The position numbers and the translations under genes were made by a program. Under the pieces are notes generated by a model. It was not told the DNA's origin. It saw only the letters and a list, made by a program, of their open reading frames with translations, and did no database searches. Source: Timema cristinae (taxonomy: Eukaryota > Arthropoda > Insecta > Phasmatodea > Timematidae). From it: a stretch of 64,000 nucleotides of DNA. Positions 20,252 to 31,203 of the stretch are shown in pieces (position 1 is the first letter of the stretch; every line of letters starts with the position of its first letter). Where the stretch lies: contig JBCFYV010002255.1 of assembly GCA_039000515.1 (NCBI GenBank), positions 18,756,390 through 18,820,389 of the forward strand, read 5' to 3'.

Positions 20252-22273
20252 TACTTTTTGAAGTTGGTACAGTAATATATCTTTAAAAAATTGCATCTAA
20301 GGAAAAAATGTTAAAAAAAAAGGTAGCTTGGTTTTGAGACGCTGACAAAATGACATGATTTAATTTTTATTTAGTTAACGTCTTCAAGGTCAACTATTGT
20401 TTTTCAAATGAAACCTTGTGTTTTTTGTAACAGAACTGTATTCTACGGGGGAAAACAATGAAATTTTGTCTGAAACACTTTTTTAATCGAGTTATATTTT
20501 TGATGATATCTAACGAAGTAAAGAAATATGTAAGGTGATTTTGCCTGTTTTTATTTCATTTTATTGCCTACTAGAATCTGTAGATTTTAAGAAAATACGA
20601 ACGAAACGTTCTAACAAACAAAATATTAACTTTCGTTCAAAAGGCTCGAAGGTTTAAATTACAACAATTGTTTGAAATGACGACCTTCTTCGATACATTT
20701 TTCAATTCGCTTTATAAAAGAAATGGGAGTAGCTTATAAGTTTCGATCAATATATATGCAAGCAATTCTAATAATTTCCATCATATTTTCTGGAGTTGTC
20801 GGTACATCATGGTATAATACTCTTTCTTTCAGGTAACCCCGTAGGAAAAATCTGGTGATTAACAGGCAACCTAATTGGACCACCTCTAACGATCCAGCGG
20901 CCATTGTAATTCCGCTCCAATACTTGTCATGCAATTCTAGAATAATGAGCAGTGGCACCATCATGCTGAAGTCTCATGCTCTGCCTTTCATGTAGGTTTA
21001 AGTTTTATAACAGCAATGGCAAGCCTTTATATATAAAGGTTCTGTATTTGTCTTCATTCAACGTACCATCAATAAATAAGGACGGGGGGGGTAGGGGGTA
21101 GGGGGGGCAATCAATTTGTCTCCGATAAGTCGGCAACAAAAGTTCTCAGTCCAAGGGCGCTTTCTTTCAACTTGACGCAACCACCGTAGATTCTTAGCAA
21201 ACCAATAATGCATGTTATGATTGTTAACTTCCCTATGATTCATAAAGATCGATTCATCAGAGAATAATACTTTAAGGAAAAAGTTCCTATTTATTCTTAC
21301 TTGTTTAAGTGCCCATTGGCAGAATGACACTTGATTGAGAAAATCTTCTCCATGAGGCTCTTGATGCAACATGTGGTAATGATGATATTTTTGCTTTTTT
21401 CAATATTTTGATCACACTACTCTTGGATATTCCTAAATCACTAGAAACCGCACGAGAACCTACATGAGGATTATGAGCTACTGCGGTTAGGACTGTGATC
21501 TCATTATGTTCATCGGTGACAGTTGCTAAACGGCTCCTTTTCTTCGCTTGAAAAAAGCCAATTTTCCACTAATTATTTAACTACTTTATAAAAAGAACTA
21601 ACTACGTGACGGTGCATTTATTCAGGAAAACGATCAGCGCACATTAGAATAGCGACATTCACTTTTCTTCTACACTCACTATAAATTAAAATTATTTAAA
21701 TATTTTTAAGAAATAGAATAATACTCCGCAGTTTACAATACGTAAATTTATAATAAACTAAAATAGATCACGTTATAAAAAACCGTGTATTCTGCTTAGT
21801 GTGAACGTTTTTTCATAAGACTCGAAATGTTAAATGATCTACTTATTATGTAAACATATTAGATGGACCAATTTACCATTCTGATCATTATGAACAAACT
21901 TTGTTTTTTGTGGGAGCGTTAGTCTCGTGTTTTTATACACTCTACAGATTGTATTAGGCAAAAGATTGAAATAAAAACAGTTTCAAAAACATCATACGTA
22001 TTTCTTTAATTCATTAAACATCATCAAAAATAGACGTTGGATAAAAAGGTGTTTCAGACAAAAGTGGCTTTTAAAAAAAATCGTTATTATACGTTTCTGC
22101 AATAAAAAATACAGGGTCCAATTTAAAAAACAATAGATGACCTTGAAAACGTCCACTAAATAAAAAATAAATTATGTAATTTTGTCAGCGTCTCAAAAAC
22201 AATTGAATTTGCACGAAACTTTTTTTTTAAATGCGTTTTATTAAAGATATTTTGCTGTGCCAACTAAAAAATA
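20252..22273 (-). mobile_element. Mariner/Tc1-like transposon with roughly 390-bp terminal inverted repeats
   Basis: Left (20252-20642) and right (21891-22273) ends are diverged reverse complements along their whole length. Shared blocks include AGTTGG-ACAG near the tips, GAGACGCTGACAAAAT, TTTTGTCTGAAACAC, and GCCTA-T-AGAATCTGTAGA at the inner side. A minus-strand transposase relic lies between them (20659-21580). Element length is about 2.0 kb. TA dinucleotides at the proposed borders fit a mariner target duplication, but TA is common here, so the exact ends are uncertain by a few bases. Arms differ by indels and many substitutions, so the copy is old and inactive. Confidence 0.85.
20659..21580 (-). 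pseudogene. Degenerate mariner/Tc1-like DDE transposase
   Basis: Read on the minus strand, fragments in changing frames give: an N-terminal helix-turn-helix-like segment (NPHVGSRAVSSDLGISKSSV, about 21445-21505); HQEPHGEDFLNQVSFCQWAL (about 21315-21372); the first catalytic aspartate in VLFSDES (about 21250-21270); the second in QHDGATAHYS (about 20938-20970); then GYLKERV, DVPTTPENM and a C terminus ending FKQLL before a TAA at 20659-20661. This is the usual order of an IS630/Tc1/mariner transposase of the kind widespread in arthropods. Frameshifts occur near 21370 and around 20900-20960, there is a stop near 20731, and the usual PDL(x)PLDFFLWGY third-acidic region is corrupted to ITRFFLRGY. 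It cannot encode an active enzyme. Confidence 0.88.
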
Positions 22274-23540
22274 CCAACCTGTAAATTTAGGGAGGTCTTT
22301 GAAATGAAATTGATTGCTATGCTCTTTGTTGGACATAGATGTTACTCTTTCCTCGATGTTTCTGTAACAATACATATTATTTCACTTATGCTCTTTGGTT
22401 GAGGGTTTCCTACATCTTATGTGTTTTGAGTAAATATCGCCATTTTTAGGCGAAGCAACGAGAGATTCAGAACTGTGAGCCATGCTATTTATTTTTAAAC
22501 TAGATCAAAAGATTTTATGTGTTTAGTCCCATTTGAATACATTCAAATATTCTTTAATTCATAAAGGTGTTTCTCCCTTATATTAATGACGAAAATATTT
22601 GATTTAGGATGGGTCTAAAGGATTTAATTATATAAATTAGTTTCCTTTCCAAGAAATAAATTCTGGGATATATCAGAAATGCGCAGAAAAAAAAAAGTTT
22701 TCAAACGTCCTTGAGTTAGATTGATAAATAAAGATTAAAAGAAAATAAGCTGGTTAAAGTAACGGGTTTTGTAACTCCTACGAGTTTTAAATGTAGCGTC
22801 AGTGGTAATTAAGAGGGATTTAGAAGAAGAAAAAAATTGTTGTTGTAGAGGAGTGGGAAAATGCCACCCCGAGGGTCCATGATAAATACCAATTTGTTAT
22901 ATATGTTATAGAATTGTTTGTTGTTCCAATCAAAACACAAATAGCTACTAACCTATTTTACCTATAAAAAAAGTATTTATTTATACTCTTGTGATAATAC
23001 AGGTACATCATAAATGTGTCCAAACAATTTAAATTTTTAATTAGTACTATATTGTAAATAGTGAACGTTCATTTAATGGGAAGGTAGGCTTGAAAGTGTA
23101 CATGAATAACATATATAAAATTTTATAAAATTCACATTTAGCGTTTTCCTGAAAATTTAACTGTCGGGTCAAATGGGTTAGGCCTCGTAGTCTGAAACTC
23201 TTGCATTAAGGATAGGCTTACAATCCCCCTCCCCCACGGTGCAATAGGATCATCTTTCGATACTCAATTTACTTAGTATTCAGGTGTGATTTGCTAGTTG
23301 AAATTGACTTTTTAAATTTACTGACACATTCACCTCTCTAAAATCTTGAAAAGTGTATCTGTAGTATAAATTGACATATATTTTCTTCTCTATAATAGTG
23401 GAAAGTATGCCTGTAGGATATATTTGAAACATTTTCTCCTGAAAAATGGTTGAAAGTATGACTAAAGGATATATTGGCAAATTTTACCTTCCAAAATCGC
23501 ATAATGTTTGCCTGTAATCAATTGGACCTGTATGTTTAGC
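22274..23540. other. Long unannotated stretch
   Basis: AT-rich. At 23330-23480 the phrase TATATTG...TTTTC-CCT recurs three times as a degenerate roughly 62-bp repeat (GTATGCCTGTAGGATATATT, GTATGACTAAAGGATATATT). No gene seen. Confidence 0.45.
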
Positions 23541-23855
23541 TATTATTATTATTATTATTATTATTTTTTTTTTATTAGCACCACGTCTTACTACCCGTTC
23601 GGGTTATATTCACTTACGCTAATGTGTAATGGTAGGTAGAGTGATTGTGGGATGAAATGGAGGACCTACAGTTTAACGTGGGATCCGAACCACGGTGGAG
23701 GCTTGGGTCCACACATTCACAGGTTGTGATTAATACACGTCTTGTTAGAGGTGAAGGAAGGGTTTGGCAATCAGATAAATCTGTGCCGGGACCGAAGATT
23801 GAACCCCGGACCCCAGCACAGAAGTCCGACACCTTACCCCTAGACTACCAGGTCA
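23541..23855 (-). repeat. SINE-A full-length copy, minus strand
   Basis: (ATT)n with a T-run, full tail, body and head complements ending CCAGGTCACCCA. Only an imperfect flanking match (AGCTATTATTA against AGCTTCTATTA) is seen, suggesting moderate age. Confidence 0.88.
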
Positions 23856-24017
23856 CCCAGCTTCTATTATAATCAACCGGTGTATCTATATATTTAAAAC
23901 TTAAAACAATTTTAAATTTGAAACACTCTAAAATTTGAAACAATTCCTTTCGGGGTGTACGCTGTCAGTTTTTAAATTACATTTGCAATTAAATTAATTA
24001 CTCTTTAAATTAAAACT

Positions 24018-24265
24018 CGCTTCAGTGGCTGAATCGTCTAAGGCGTCACTCTCATGTTAAACTGGCCCGCTGAAGATGGGGAGATCTGGATTCAAATCCC
24101 TGTCAGGTCTACTTAAGAAGTTTTTTTTTCTAAATGGTTACCCCACTCTCCATCCAAGCAAATGCGGGTAGAGTACCTCTAAATTGGTTACTGTTTTATC
24201 CTTACCCAATTAGAGTAATTATACATTACTATAGACTTAACAGATAGAAAGATGCGGTGATAAAA
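24018..24265 (+). repeat. SINE-B1 copy
   Basis: Head (CGCTTCAGTGGCTGAATCGT, GGATTCAAATCCCTGTCAGG), body and decayed tail (CTTAACAGATAGAAAGATGC). Confidence 0.75.
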
Positions 24266-24617
24266 AATAAACAAAAATATTTAATTAAAGCTCATTTTCT
24301 GAAATTTTAAACTAGATTTGTAATTTTAATATTTATTATTTTGTGTGTACTGTAAAGATACAGATTAGGGGTGTCAGTGATAAAGTAACCATATGACCAC
24401 GTAGCTGAATCAGTGATATAATTGATCATTTTTTGTATTCTTATATGCATATAGGAGTTTTAATTTTATTAAATAAACATACTACGCAGTAGTTTTACAA
24501 AGTTCCGTTTGCCCAAATCATACTTGCGCTTAATAGCTAAAGAAATATGTCAATAGAAAGTTTGAATGAGTTACGAAAGATGCAGTTATAACTAATGTAC
24601 TCATGTTTAATAGAGCA
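24266..24617. other. Unannotated stretch
   Basis: Unique AT-rich sequence. Its last 8 bases (ATAGAGCA) are the left target duplication of the next SINE. Confidence 0.5.
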
Positions 24618-24778
24618 GTGTGAATGTGTGGAATGCCAGGTCGCCATTGTGGTTCGGATTCCACGTTAAACTGTAGGTCCTTCATTTCATCTCACAATCA
24701 CCCTACCACCATTACACATTAGCGTAAGTGCGTATAACCCGAACGGGTAGTAAGACGCGGTGCTAATAATAATAATTT
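24618..24778 (+). repeat. 5'-truncated SINE-A (right half) with 8-bp duplication
   Basis: Starts at GTGTGAATGTGTGGAATGCC, almost the same internal point as the copy at 7916, and runs to the (TAA)n tail. ATAGAGCA occurs at 24610-24617 and 24779-24786. Confidence 0.8.
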
Positions 24779-24926
24779 ATAGAGCAAAATATGATTGTAT
24801 TTAATATCAAATTTAAGGTAAATTCACAACAAGTATGTCCACCCTAAAGTTATTTATTATTGTATTAATTTTAGGACTTTTACGTGCATTTTCTAAATTG
24901 ACTGATTATATCAGCAAACGAGAATT

Positions 24927-25165
24927 TCTATGAGTGAGAGCGAAAGGGCCTACTAATTTTGCTGGGAAAGGTGTTTTCACATACCTTCCAGGGCTTTCTT
25001 ACATACCACAATAAACATACTTTCCCTCTGAAAGAAGATGTGTTACATATTTATATCGCTCAAGAAGAAAAACATTCGTTAGCCCTGCTTGATTTGAACC
25101 CATGAAGATCGGGTCCTGAGACTAGCACCTTACCGCAACACCATTTCCTTCAACACTTCCAAACG
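24927..25165 (-). repeat. SINE-D copy, minus strand
   Basis: On the minus strand a tRNA-like head (GTTGCGGTAAGGTGCTAGTC, then CATGGGTTCAAATCAAGC) leads a body ending near AGGCCCTTTCGCTCTCACTC. It matches the copy at 28199-28436 over its whole length. Confidence 0.7.
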
Positions 25166-25350
25166 TCCTTTAAAGGTGCTTACCTGCCTTTCTGTAGTAT
25201 GATAAGACAATTTGAGAGTTTCAATAATCTGAAATTTTACAGATTAAAAGGAAGAGTAAAATAAGATTATTTTTTAGAAAATGTGTAAATATTTAATATT
25301 TGAATATTAATTATTTAAAAGGGGTGGATATAATTATAACAATACTGTTA

Positions 25351-25643
25351 TCATTATTATTATTATTATCATTATTAGCACCGAGTCTTACTACACGTTC
25401 GGGTTATATGCACTTACGCTAATGTGTAATGTTAGGGTGATTGTGAGATGAAATGAATGATCTACAGTTTTAACGTGGAATCCGAACCACGGTGGCGGCC
25501 TGGCATTCCACACATTCACAAGATGTCTTGTCAGAGGTGTAGGAAGGGTTTGGAAATCAGATAAATCTGTGCCGGGACCGAGGATTGAACCCCGGCCGCC
25601 AGCATAGAAGTCTGACACCTTACCCCTAGACCACCAGGTCACC
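25351..25643 (-). repeat. SINE-A full-length copy, minus strand, 13-bp duplication
   Basis: Complete. AACAATACTGTTA (25338-25350) is repeated with one change as AACAATACAGTTA (25644-25656). Confidence 0.9.
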
Positions 25644-25656
25644 AACAATACAGTTA

Positions 25657-26031
25657 ATTGAAATTACTAAATGTATATTAAAATCACTTTTCAATGTATA
25701 AGGTGCGAAAAGACCTAGATTATTGTGTTTCTAAAGAAAACGAATTCATAAAGCACACCTGTATTTTGATGGTAAGATCGAGGAAAGCGATTATTTGGAG
25801 TTCATACCACCAAGTTGATGGTTTCTGAAGCAACCTGGCAATACTCCAGATAATATTCGTAATGGGGTAGTATAGGGGAGGGAGGGGGCGTGAGAAGAGT
25901 TTCTCACTTCACGACTATCACACACTCCGAAAGAGTCTTTCCTAGGTATGTGTGTGCATGATTTAAATAAAAACAAAAATAAAGTTTCTTTTTAAGGTGT
26001 AAGTGTATGAAACATCAGTTAAGGGCAGATT
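25657..26031. other. Unannotated stretch
   Basis: Includes a G-rich patch (GGGGAGGGAGGGGGCG, 25875-25890). No gene seen. Confidence 0.45.
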
Positions 26032-26334
26032 TTTTTCATTTTTTATATCAAATTTTTTTTGATCAAAATAAATCAAATAATAATTAATTAGTAGAAGCAT
26101 AGAGTATAATTTTCTTCACAAGGAGACCTAAAAAAGTTGTTGAATATCTGTCGTGGTTTTCCTGGAATTTAGTGACTACCTTTTCTCTTCATTTAAAAAG
26201 TTTGTTATCTAATGTGGCTATGCTCATGACAGATATTCAACAACTGTTGATATCTCAATGGGAAGAAAATTTAACTTTGTAAGAGAAATGTTTTATTTAT
26301 TTCGGCCAAAAAAAAAGTTTTGCTATAAAAACTG
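26032..26334. mobile_element. Family G foldback element, about 300 bp
   Basis: Arms pair from AAATTTTTTTTGATCAAAAT on the left with the complement of TTATTTCGGCCAAAAAAAAA on the right. The inner arm GTTGTTGAATATCTGTCGTG pairs with CATGACAGATATTCAACAAC. The loop is CCTGGAATTTAGTGACTACC and its continuation. It shares both arms and loop with 39983-40278. Non-coding MITE-like element. Confidence 0.75.
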
Positions 26335-26357
26335 CAAAAATACTGCACCTTACTAAA

Positions 26358-26369
26358 TTATTATTACTA

Positions 26370-26402
<33 letters not shown>

Positions 26403-26655
26403 TAGCACCGCGTCTTACTACCCGTTCGGGTTATACGCTTAAGTACTAATTACACTAATGAATTAGGAATTGGGAAGGTTGAATTATAGGAAGTGAACCC
26501 GCATTTGCGTGGAGGGAGAGTGGAAAACCATTTAGGAACACACACACACCCCCCCCACAGTTCACTCAACCGAGATTCGAACCTCGATCTCCCCGTCCTC
26601 AGCAGTCGAGCTCAACACGACAGGCGCGTTAGCCAACTACGCCACAGAGGCGGGT
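26358..26655 (-). repeat. SINE-B2 full-length copy, minus strand, 12-bp duplication
   Basis: (ATT)n, tail, body with a (CA)n(C)n expansion at 26540-26559, and B2 head complement ending at the GGCGGGT end. CACCTTACTAAA flanks it at 26346-26357 and 26656-26667. Confidence 0.9.
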
Positions 26656-26667
26656 CACCTTACTAAA

Positions 26668-26961
26668 GTTGTCTACACTCCTACCTCAAGGTTTAAGCCA
26701 GCGTGATGTCATGAGAGTTTTCATTATTTATATTATTAGCAATACGATTTATACCCAAAATTTAGTAGGGTTTTGGTAGGTATAAACCTTGAGAAAATAT
26801 AAACTTTTTTCTTTGGCCAAAATTATTTCACTATTTTATTAGTGCTGGTTTATATGTATAGTGTCTAGTAGGTTTTTATATTATACAAAAAAAATTACGG
26901 CTAAAATTAATAACATCTTACTACACCTTTAGTGTTGTATAATAGGCATTAATAATATCTA
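26668..26961. other. Unannotated stretch
   Basis: AT-rich. CTTTGGCCAAAATTATTTCA and CACTATTTTATTAGTGCTGG (26812-26845) resemble the left side of family F copies but no further match follows. Confidence 0.4.
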
Positions 26962-27215
26962 GTGACCCGTCTTGATGGTGGGGTTAACTAACGCAATAGT
27001 TTCATGTAGAGCTCGACTGCCTAGGATGGGGAGATCGAGGTTTGAATCTCATTATAGTGAACTGGGAGGGGGTTTCCTAAATGGTTTTCCACTCTTCCTT
27101 CACGAAAATGCAGGTTCAATTCTTCTAAATTCAACCTTCACAATTCTTAAACTATTAGCCTAATTAGTACTTAAGCGTACAACCCGAACGGGTAGTAAGA
27201 CGAGGTGATAAATTT
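26962..27215 (+). repeat. SINE-B2 copy
   Basis: Head (GGTTAACTAACGCAATAG, GAGGTTTGAATCTCATTATA), body and tail (ACAACCCGAACGGGTAGTAA). Confidence 0.82.
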
Positions 27216-27253
27216 AAATTAAAAAAATAATATCCATATAAAAGTGATTAGTT

Positions 27254-27345
27254 GCAGATATCGTTACTGAACGTATGAATACGCGAAAGTTGATCTAGTG
27301 GTTTTTTTAAGTTGACAGTTAAGATTTTTCTTATAAAATTTTGGA
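27254..27345 (+). repeat. Family F fragment
   Basis: AACGTATGAATACGCGAAAG, TTGATCTAGTGG and GACAGTTAAGA match the central part of family F (see 42040-42660). The left portion is missing. Confidence 0.5.
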
Positions 27346-27579
27346 GATTAAATCTTAAAGAAAATGCAATGCATTTGGTTGAAATCGAACTTCAACCTTT
27401 TCATAGTAAGGTATACTAACCATCTCAATGACAGTGTCAACACTAAGTTTCGTCATATTTTGTTGTTTGTTATTTTATGTTTAAACAAAAGAGTTCTAGC
27501 CCCCGTAATGTATACCTTTAATGAACTTTGATGACTAAACATATCACTTAAAGTAAAATTATTGTAGAAAATATCCTAT

Positions 27580-27690
27580 GTCGATATCAGTATTATTTTA
27601 TAGGTATCGATAATATCCATAAAATTCTCAATTTCAGATCACATGACATGACGTATGACTGTATGAAAATATTTTTAGTAACATTTGTAA
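27580..27690 (+). repeat. Family F fragment
   Basis: TATCGATAATATCCATAAAA, CAGATCACATGACATGACGT and TATGAAAATATTTTTAGTAA follow the family F order. Confidence 0.5.
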
Positions 27691-28198
27691 AGTACAAGGG
27701 GGAAAGTTCAGTTTTATCTCAAATTTAGTTAGTGCTGCAATCTGCTAGACAATAATAAGACCTTTTTAATTCACGTTATATTATTGTTAAGTGAGGTATC
27801 TGTCTAATTTAAATTAATTAAAAAATATATTTGCTCGGGTCCTTATGGGTTTGAGATATAAAAGTGGTTGTCGTGGAAAATGTGTGTGGTGGGACCTATC
27901 CCTTATTTCCCTTGTACCCATCATTTGTAACTGTCAGTGAAGGCTGGTTCACCAGAATCATTACCTTTCTACTAAATAGAGAAGAGATAGAGTCAACTCT
28001 ATCCTGGGGTTTTAACCAGTGACTCCCAGCGATGCTTGCTTGACTTACACTCTATTTTACTATCGGTTTCCCATTCATTCCCAAAGTAAACACTACTGCA
28101 TTTTTTGAAAATTTATCCATTTTATCAGATTCCCTTGGATTTTTAAAATGTATTTAACGTGCACTTACTGAACATACTGATTGTATCCCCACACTATA
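27691..28198. other. Unannotated stretch
   Basis: Less AT-rich than average at 27840-28060. No open frame or repeat family is recognised. Confidence 0.45.
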
Positions 28199-28436
28199 AT
28201 TTCTATGAGTGAGAGCGAAAGGGCCTACCAATTTTTGCCAGTAAACGTTTTTAACATAATTTCCAGGGTTTGTTTACAGGCCACAATTGACATGGGACCA
28301 ACGGCTTTGCTTTCCATTCGAAGGAAGTTATGATACGGATTTTTATCGCTTGAGAAATATCGGTCGACCCCAGTTGGGTTTGAACCCACAAATTGGGCCC
28401 TGAGGCAGCACTTTACCCCAAGACCACTGAGGTTGA
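28199..28436 (-). repeat. SINE-D copy, minus strand
   Basis: Head on the minus strand: CTCAGTGGTCTTGGGGTAAA, then TGTGGGTTCAAACCCAACTG (B-box-like). The body ends at CTTTCGCTCTCACTCATAGA, as in the 24927 copy. Similarity between the two copies is patchy in the middle. Confidence 0.75.
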
Positions 28437-29204
28437 CTGTTTGAATATTTAATATGCGTTGGATGTATAATTAAACGTTTGCAAAGTCACTTTCCCTACT
28501 AAGACACATGTGTACGCATTAATTAACGGTCGGGGGATTGTATGTCATGTAATTAAGTTATTTTGTGACCATGTGGTGATATAATCAGTTGGATCATAAT
28601 ATTTTAATCAAATACTTCTCAAATATCTAAAATATTAATTACATGAACAAATTTCATACAATAAAATTACGAATCATGTCAATTTTGAGAACTTTTCCCA
28701 AAATATGTTTTATAAAAAAATATTCTTCAGCTCAAAAAGTATACAAATGCTCGTTAAGTGATATCCAGTCAGTGTATAACAGCTACAATGGAATTATTGT
28801 CTTCTATATTTAAACAGTGGGAGATAATTATACATAGAAATTTTTTGCTGCAAATGAAAATTAATACAAGCAAAATTTATAAATAGAAAATAAATAAAAG
28901 TATCTTTATACAATCGACGAATCAGATGAACAAACAAGTTTTAATATCAGCTTTCGACCGTAAATATAATATAGAGTATTATTGCAGAATTTATTAATCA
29001 TTCTGCATTGACTGTGATATTTATAATCTAATTTATTTATTTAAAAAAAGAGGTTTTATATTAAATGTTTTAAAAACTTGTAACTCTAGTAAATTATTGC
29101 ATTTCTCTATCGAACAATAAATCTATGAAATATGATTAAATTAAATGGCACCAACTGTTCAATATTTTATACTATTTTATGAAATACTTAAAGATGGCGC
29201 CTAC
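28437..29204. other. Unannotated stretch
   Basis: AT-rich unique sequence with no supported feature. Confidence 0.5.
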
Positions 29205-29690
29205 CGGTTACGTCACGGTAGGTCAAGATGTAATTTCCCACTTTAATGTAGATATTTACGTTTTATTAAGTGGTTTTAAAGAAAGCCTATAATATCGAAA
29301 CAAAAACCATCAGGCTTTTTTTTTTTGCACCCCGTCTTAATACCCGTTTCAATTATTACATAATTATAAAAATAATCTTATATTGTCATCAAAATTATTT
29401 TTTAAAGTTTTTTCTAAATCGTCCACAGCTCTGACGATTTGTTTTATTCATACACAAAAATTGCCGATAGAATCCTGCGAGGATGTAGATTAAAAAGATC
29501 CGTGGAAGCTTATATCTATCTAGAGTAGTAAAAATATAAAAGGTAATTTAGAAAAGTATATTATTGCTTTCCAGGCGAGATCACGGGAAGAGGGTGTTAT
29601 CAGAAGATTAAATAAAGACATCTCAGGATGATCTACTCATTTTCTTCTCCTTGTTTCTATTTCATAAATGGGTATAAGTGTGATAGTGCG
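29205..29690 (+). repeat. Family H dispersed repeat, copy 1
   Basis: Aligns with 59915-60360: GTCAAGATGT, TTACGTTTTATT, ATATCGAAACAAAAACCATC, GGATGTAGATTAAA, CATAAATGGGTATAA. It continues through GTGATAGTGCGCTTTAAGTG at 29691 onward, a segment whose counterpart lies at 61276. A tail-only SINE fragment sits inside at 29317-29357. Nature unknown. Confidence 0.55.
29317..29357 (-). repeat. Solo 3' tail of the A/B SINE type
   Basis: TTTTTTTTTGCACCCCGTCT with TAATACCCGTTTC is the complement of the shared tail without any SINE body. Absent from the homologous family H copy at 59915-60360, which supports it being an insertion. Confidence 0.55.
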
Positions 29691-29773
29691 CTTTAAGTGC
29701 GTCAAGTTAAGATGCAACCCGCTTCGCAAAACAGCTTCAAAATCAGGCAACGTCACAAACCCTGCCGGAATTA

Positions 29774-30338
29774 TGCCGGGATCACGATCAACTTAACGTT
29801 AACTTAACGTAACTTAACGTAAAGGACCTCCCGTGTGTTTAAATGGAAGCGATCACGATGCACTTAACTTAACCTTGTACTTGCAGTTAACTTAACGTAA
29901 GAGATGTCTTGGGAGGTCTTTTACTTTACTTTGCGTTACTTGAAGGGTATCACGTGATCTAGCCAGCCAATCATTAAGCGAGTGACGTCACAGGGCTATT
30001 TAGTAATTCATTTGTTGGTGTTATGACCAATGTTTACTCTTTAGCGTAAGTTCTAGTGATCAGAGATTGAAACAAATTAATTAAACTAAAATAGGGATCT
30101 TAATTTATCAAAAAAGTTTAATAATAATAATAATATATTTATTATATTGCTTGAAAACTGTAAACATTCACAGATCATCATTGTACAAATAGTACAAAAC
30201 CACAGATCATATTCGAGAATGAAGATGTTTGTCTCGAGTTTTTACTTTAAGTTAAGTGAATCGTGATCACACATAAGTTAAGTTAACTTTAAGTGAACGT
30301 TTACGTTAAGTTACGTTAAGTTGATCGTGATCCCGGCA
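29774..30338. mobile_element. Harbinger-like MITE with TTA duplications
   Basis: The ends are TGCCGGGATCACGATCAACT with TAACGT and its complement ACGTTAAGTTGATCGTGATC with CCGGCA, a perfect or near-perfect inverted repeat. Subterminal repeats of AACTTAACGT follow on both sides. TTA is present just outside both ends (29771-29773, 30339-30341), as expected for PIF/Harbinger-type transposition. No transposase frame in 565 bp. The flanking sequence rejoins across it (CCTGCCGGAA-TTA-ACAACTACGG). Confidence 0.85.
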
Positions 30339-30422
30339 TTAACAACTACGGACCTTATGAAGTTGTACCCTGCCTCATGCGGTACAGGTGTTTTCTCACC
30401 TATTGCTCACATGGAGACGTAG

Positions 30423-30560
30423 AAGTTGACCTAAAGGTTGGTTGGCTTCAAGGTCAATTGGCCTAAAGATCGGTTGCCTAAAGGTCAGTTGGCCTAATAG
30501 TCGGTTGACCTGAAGGTAGGTTGGGTTAAAAGTCAGTTGGAACACACTTCAGGCCAAATT
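30423..30560 (+). repeat. Degenerate 18-20 bp tandem repeat (GGTTGGCCTAAAGGTC)
   Basis: About seven units of the form GGTCGGTTGGCCTAAA, each slightly different. It lies in a region bounded by GTGATAGTG near 29680 and CACTATCAC near 30688, possibly one larger element with short inverted ends. Confidence 0.75.
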
Positions 30561-30999
30561 ACTTTAGACCTAATGTTGGATATCCTCGTCCGCACAAGCC
30601 TTTAGTCAGGGAAGCAAATCCTCCACCATCGCAATGAAGCAAATGTGGCGGATGCACAGGTTAGCCGGGTAACTCCTGTCGCGTTACACTATCACTTATG
30701 TTAGTGCCAATGTTATCATTAAGTGAGAAGACACTAACCTTTATAGTAATCAAATTACATACTGCAGCAGACAATTTAAGACACTTAGCGCACAATCAAA
30801 TTCAATAAAAATAAAGATCTGCTGACATGAGGATTTGACTAAAACTTGATTGCTAATAAAAATTAGTATTTTATTAATGGAAGACATCTGTTAAACTGTT
30901 AACTCTTAAAGAAAAAGGGTTAAATTATTTGTAAACTGATAATTTCTATGCCTATCTTTTGTCAACGCTTCAAGCTACCTTTTAAGGTTATAGATATAC
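30561..30999. other. Unannotated stretch
   Basis: Less AT-rich until 30700, then AT-rich. No gene seen. Confidence 0.45.
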
Positions 31000-31203
31000 T
31001 AATATATGATAATTACTCCAATGATCAATGAAGAATTTTAAAGGAAATCTACCCGCATTTTCGTTGAAGGAGATAGGTACACTATTTAGGGAAAAAAAAA
31101 CCATCAATAGACCCGGCTTGGATTTGACCCCGATCTCCCGTCTTCGGTAATCTAGACTAACACGTGAGTAGCGAGTTAGACCATACAACCGCTTAAACGG
31201 GTA
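31000..31203 (-). repeat. SINE-B1 copy, tail lost, minus strand
   Basis: Body complement (CCCGCATTTTCGTTGAAGGA), B-box region (CTTGGATTTGACCCCGATCT) and head complement ending ACCGCTTAAACGGGT. The 3' tail is not recognisable. Confidence 0.7.

Noticed and set aside
30423..30560. CRISPR-like array
   Set aside because: Repeats are short, degenerate and contiguous without unique spacers, in a eukaryotic context. It is a minisatellite.
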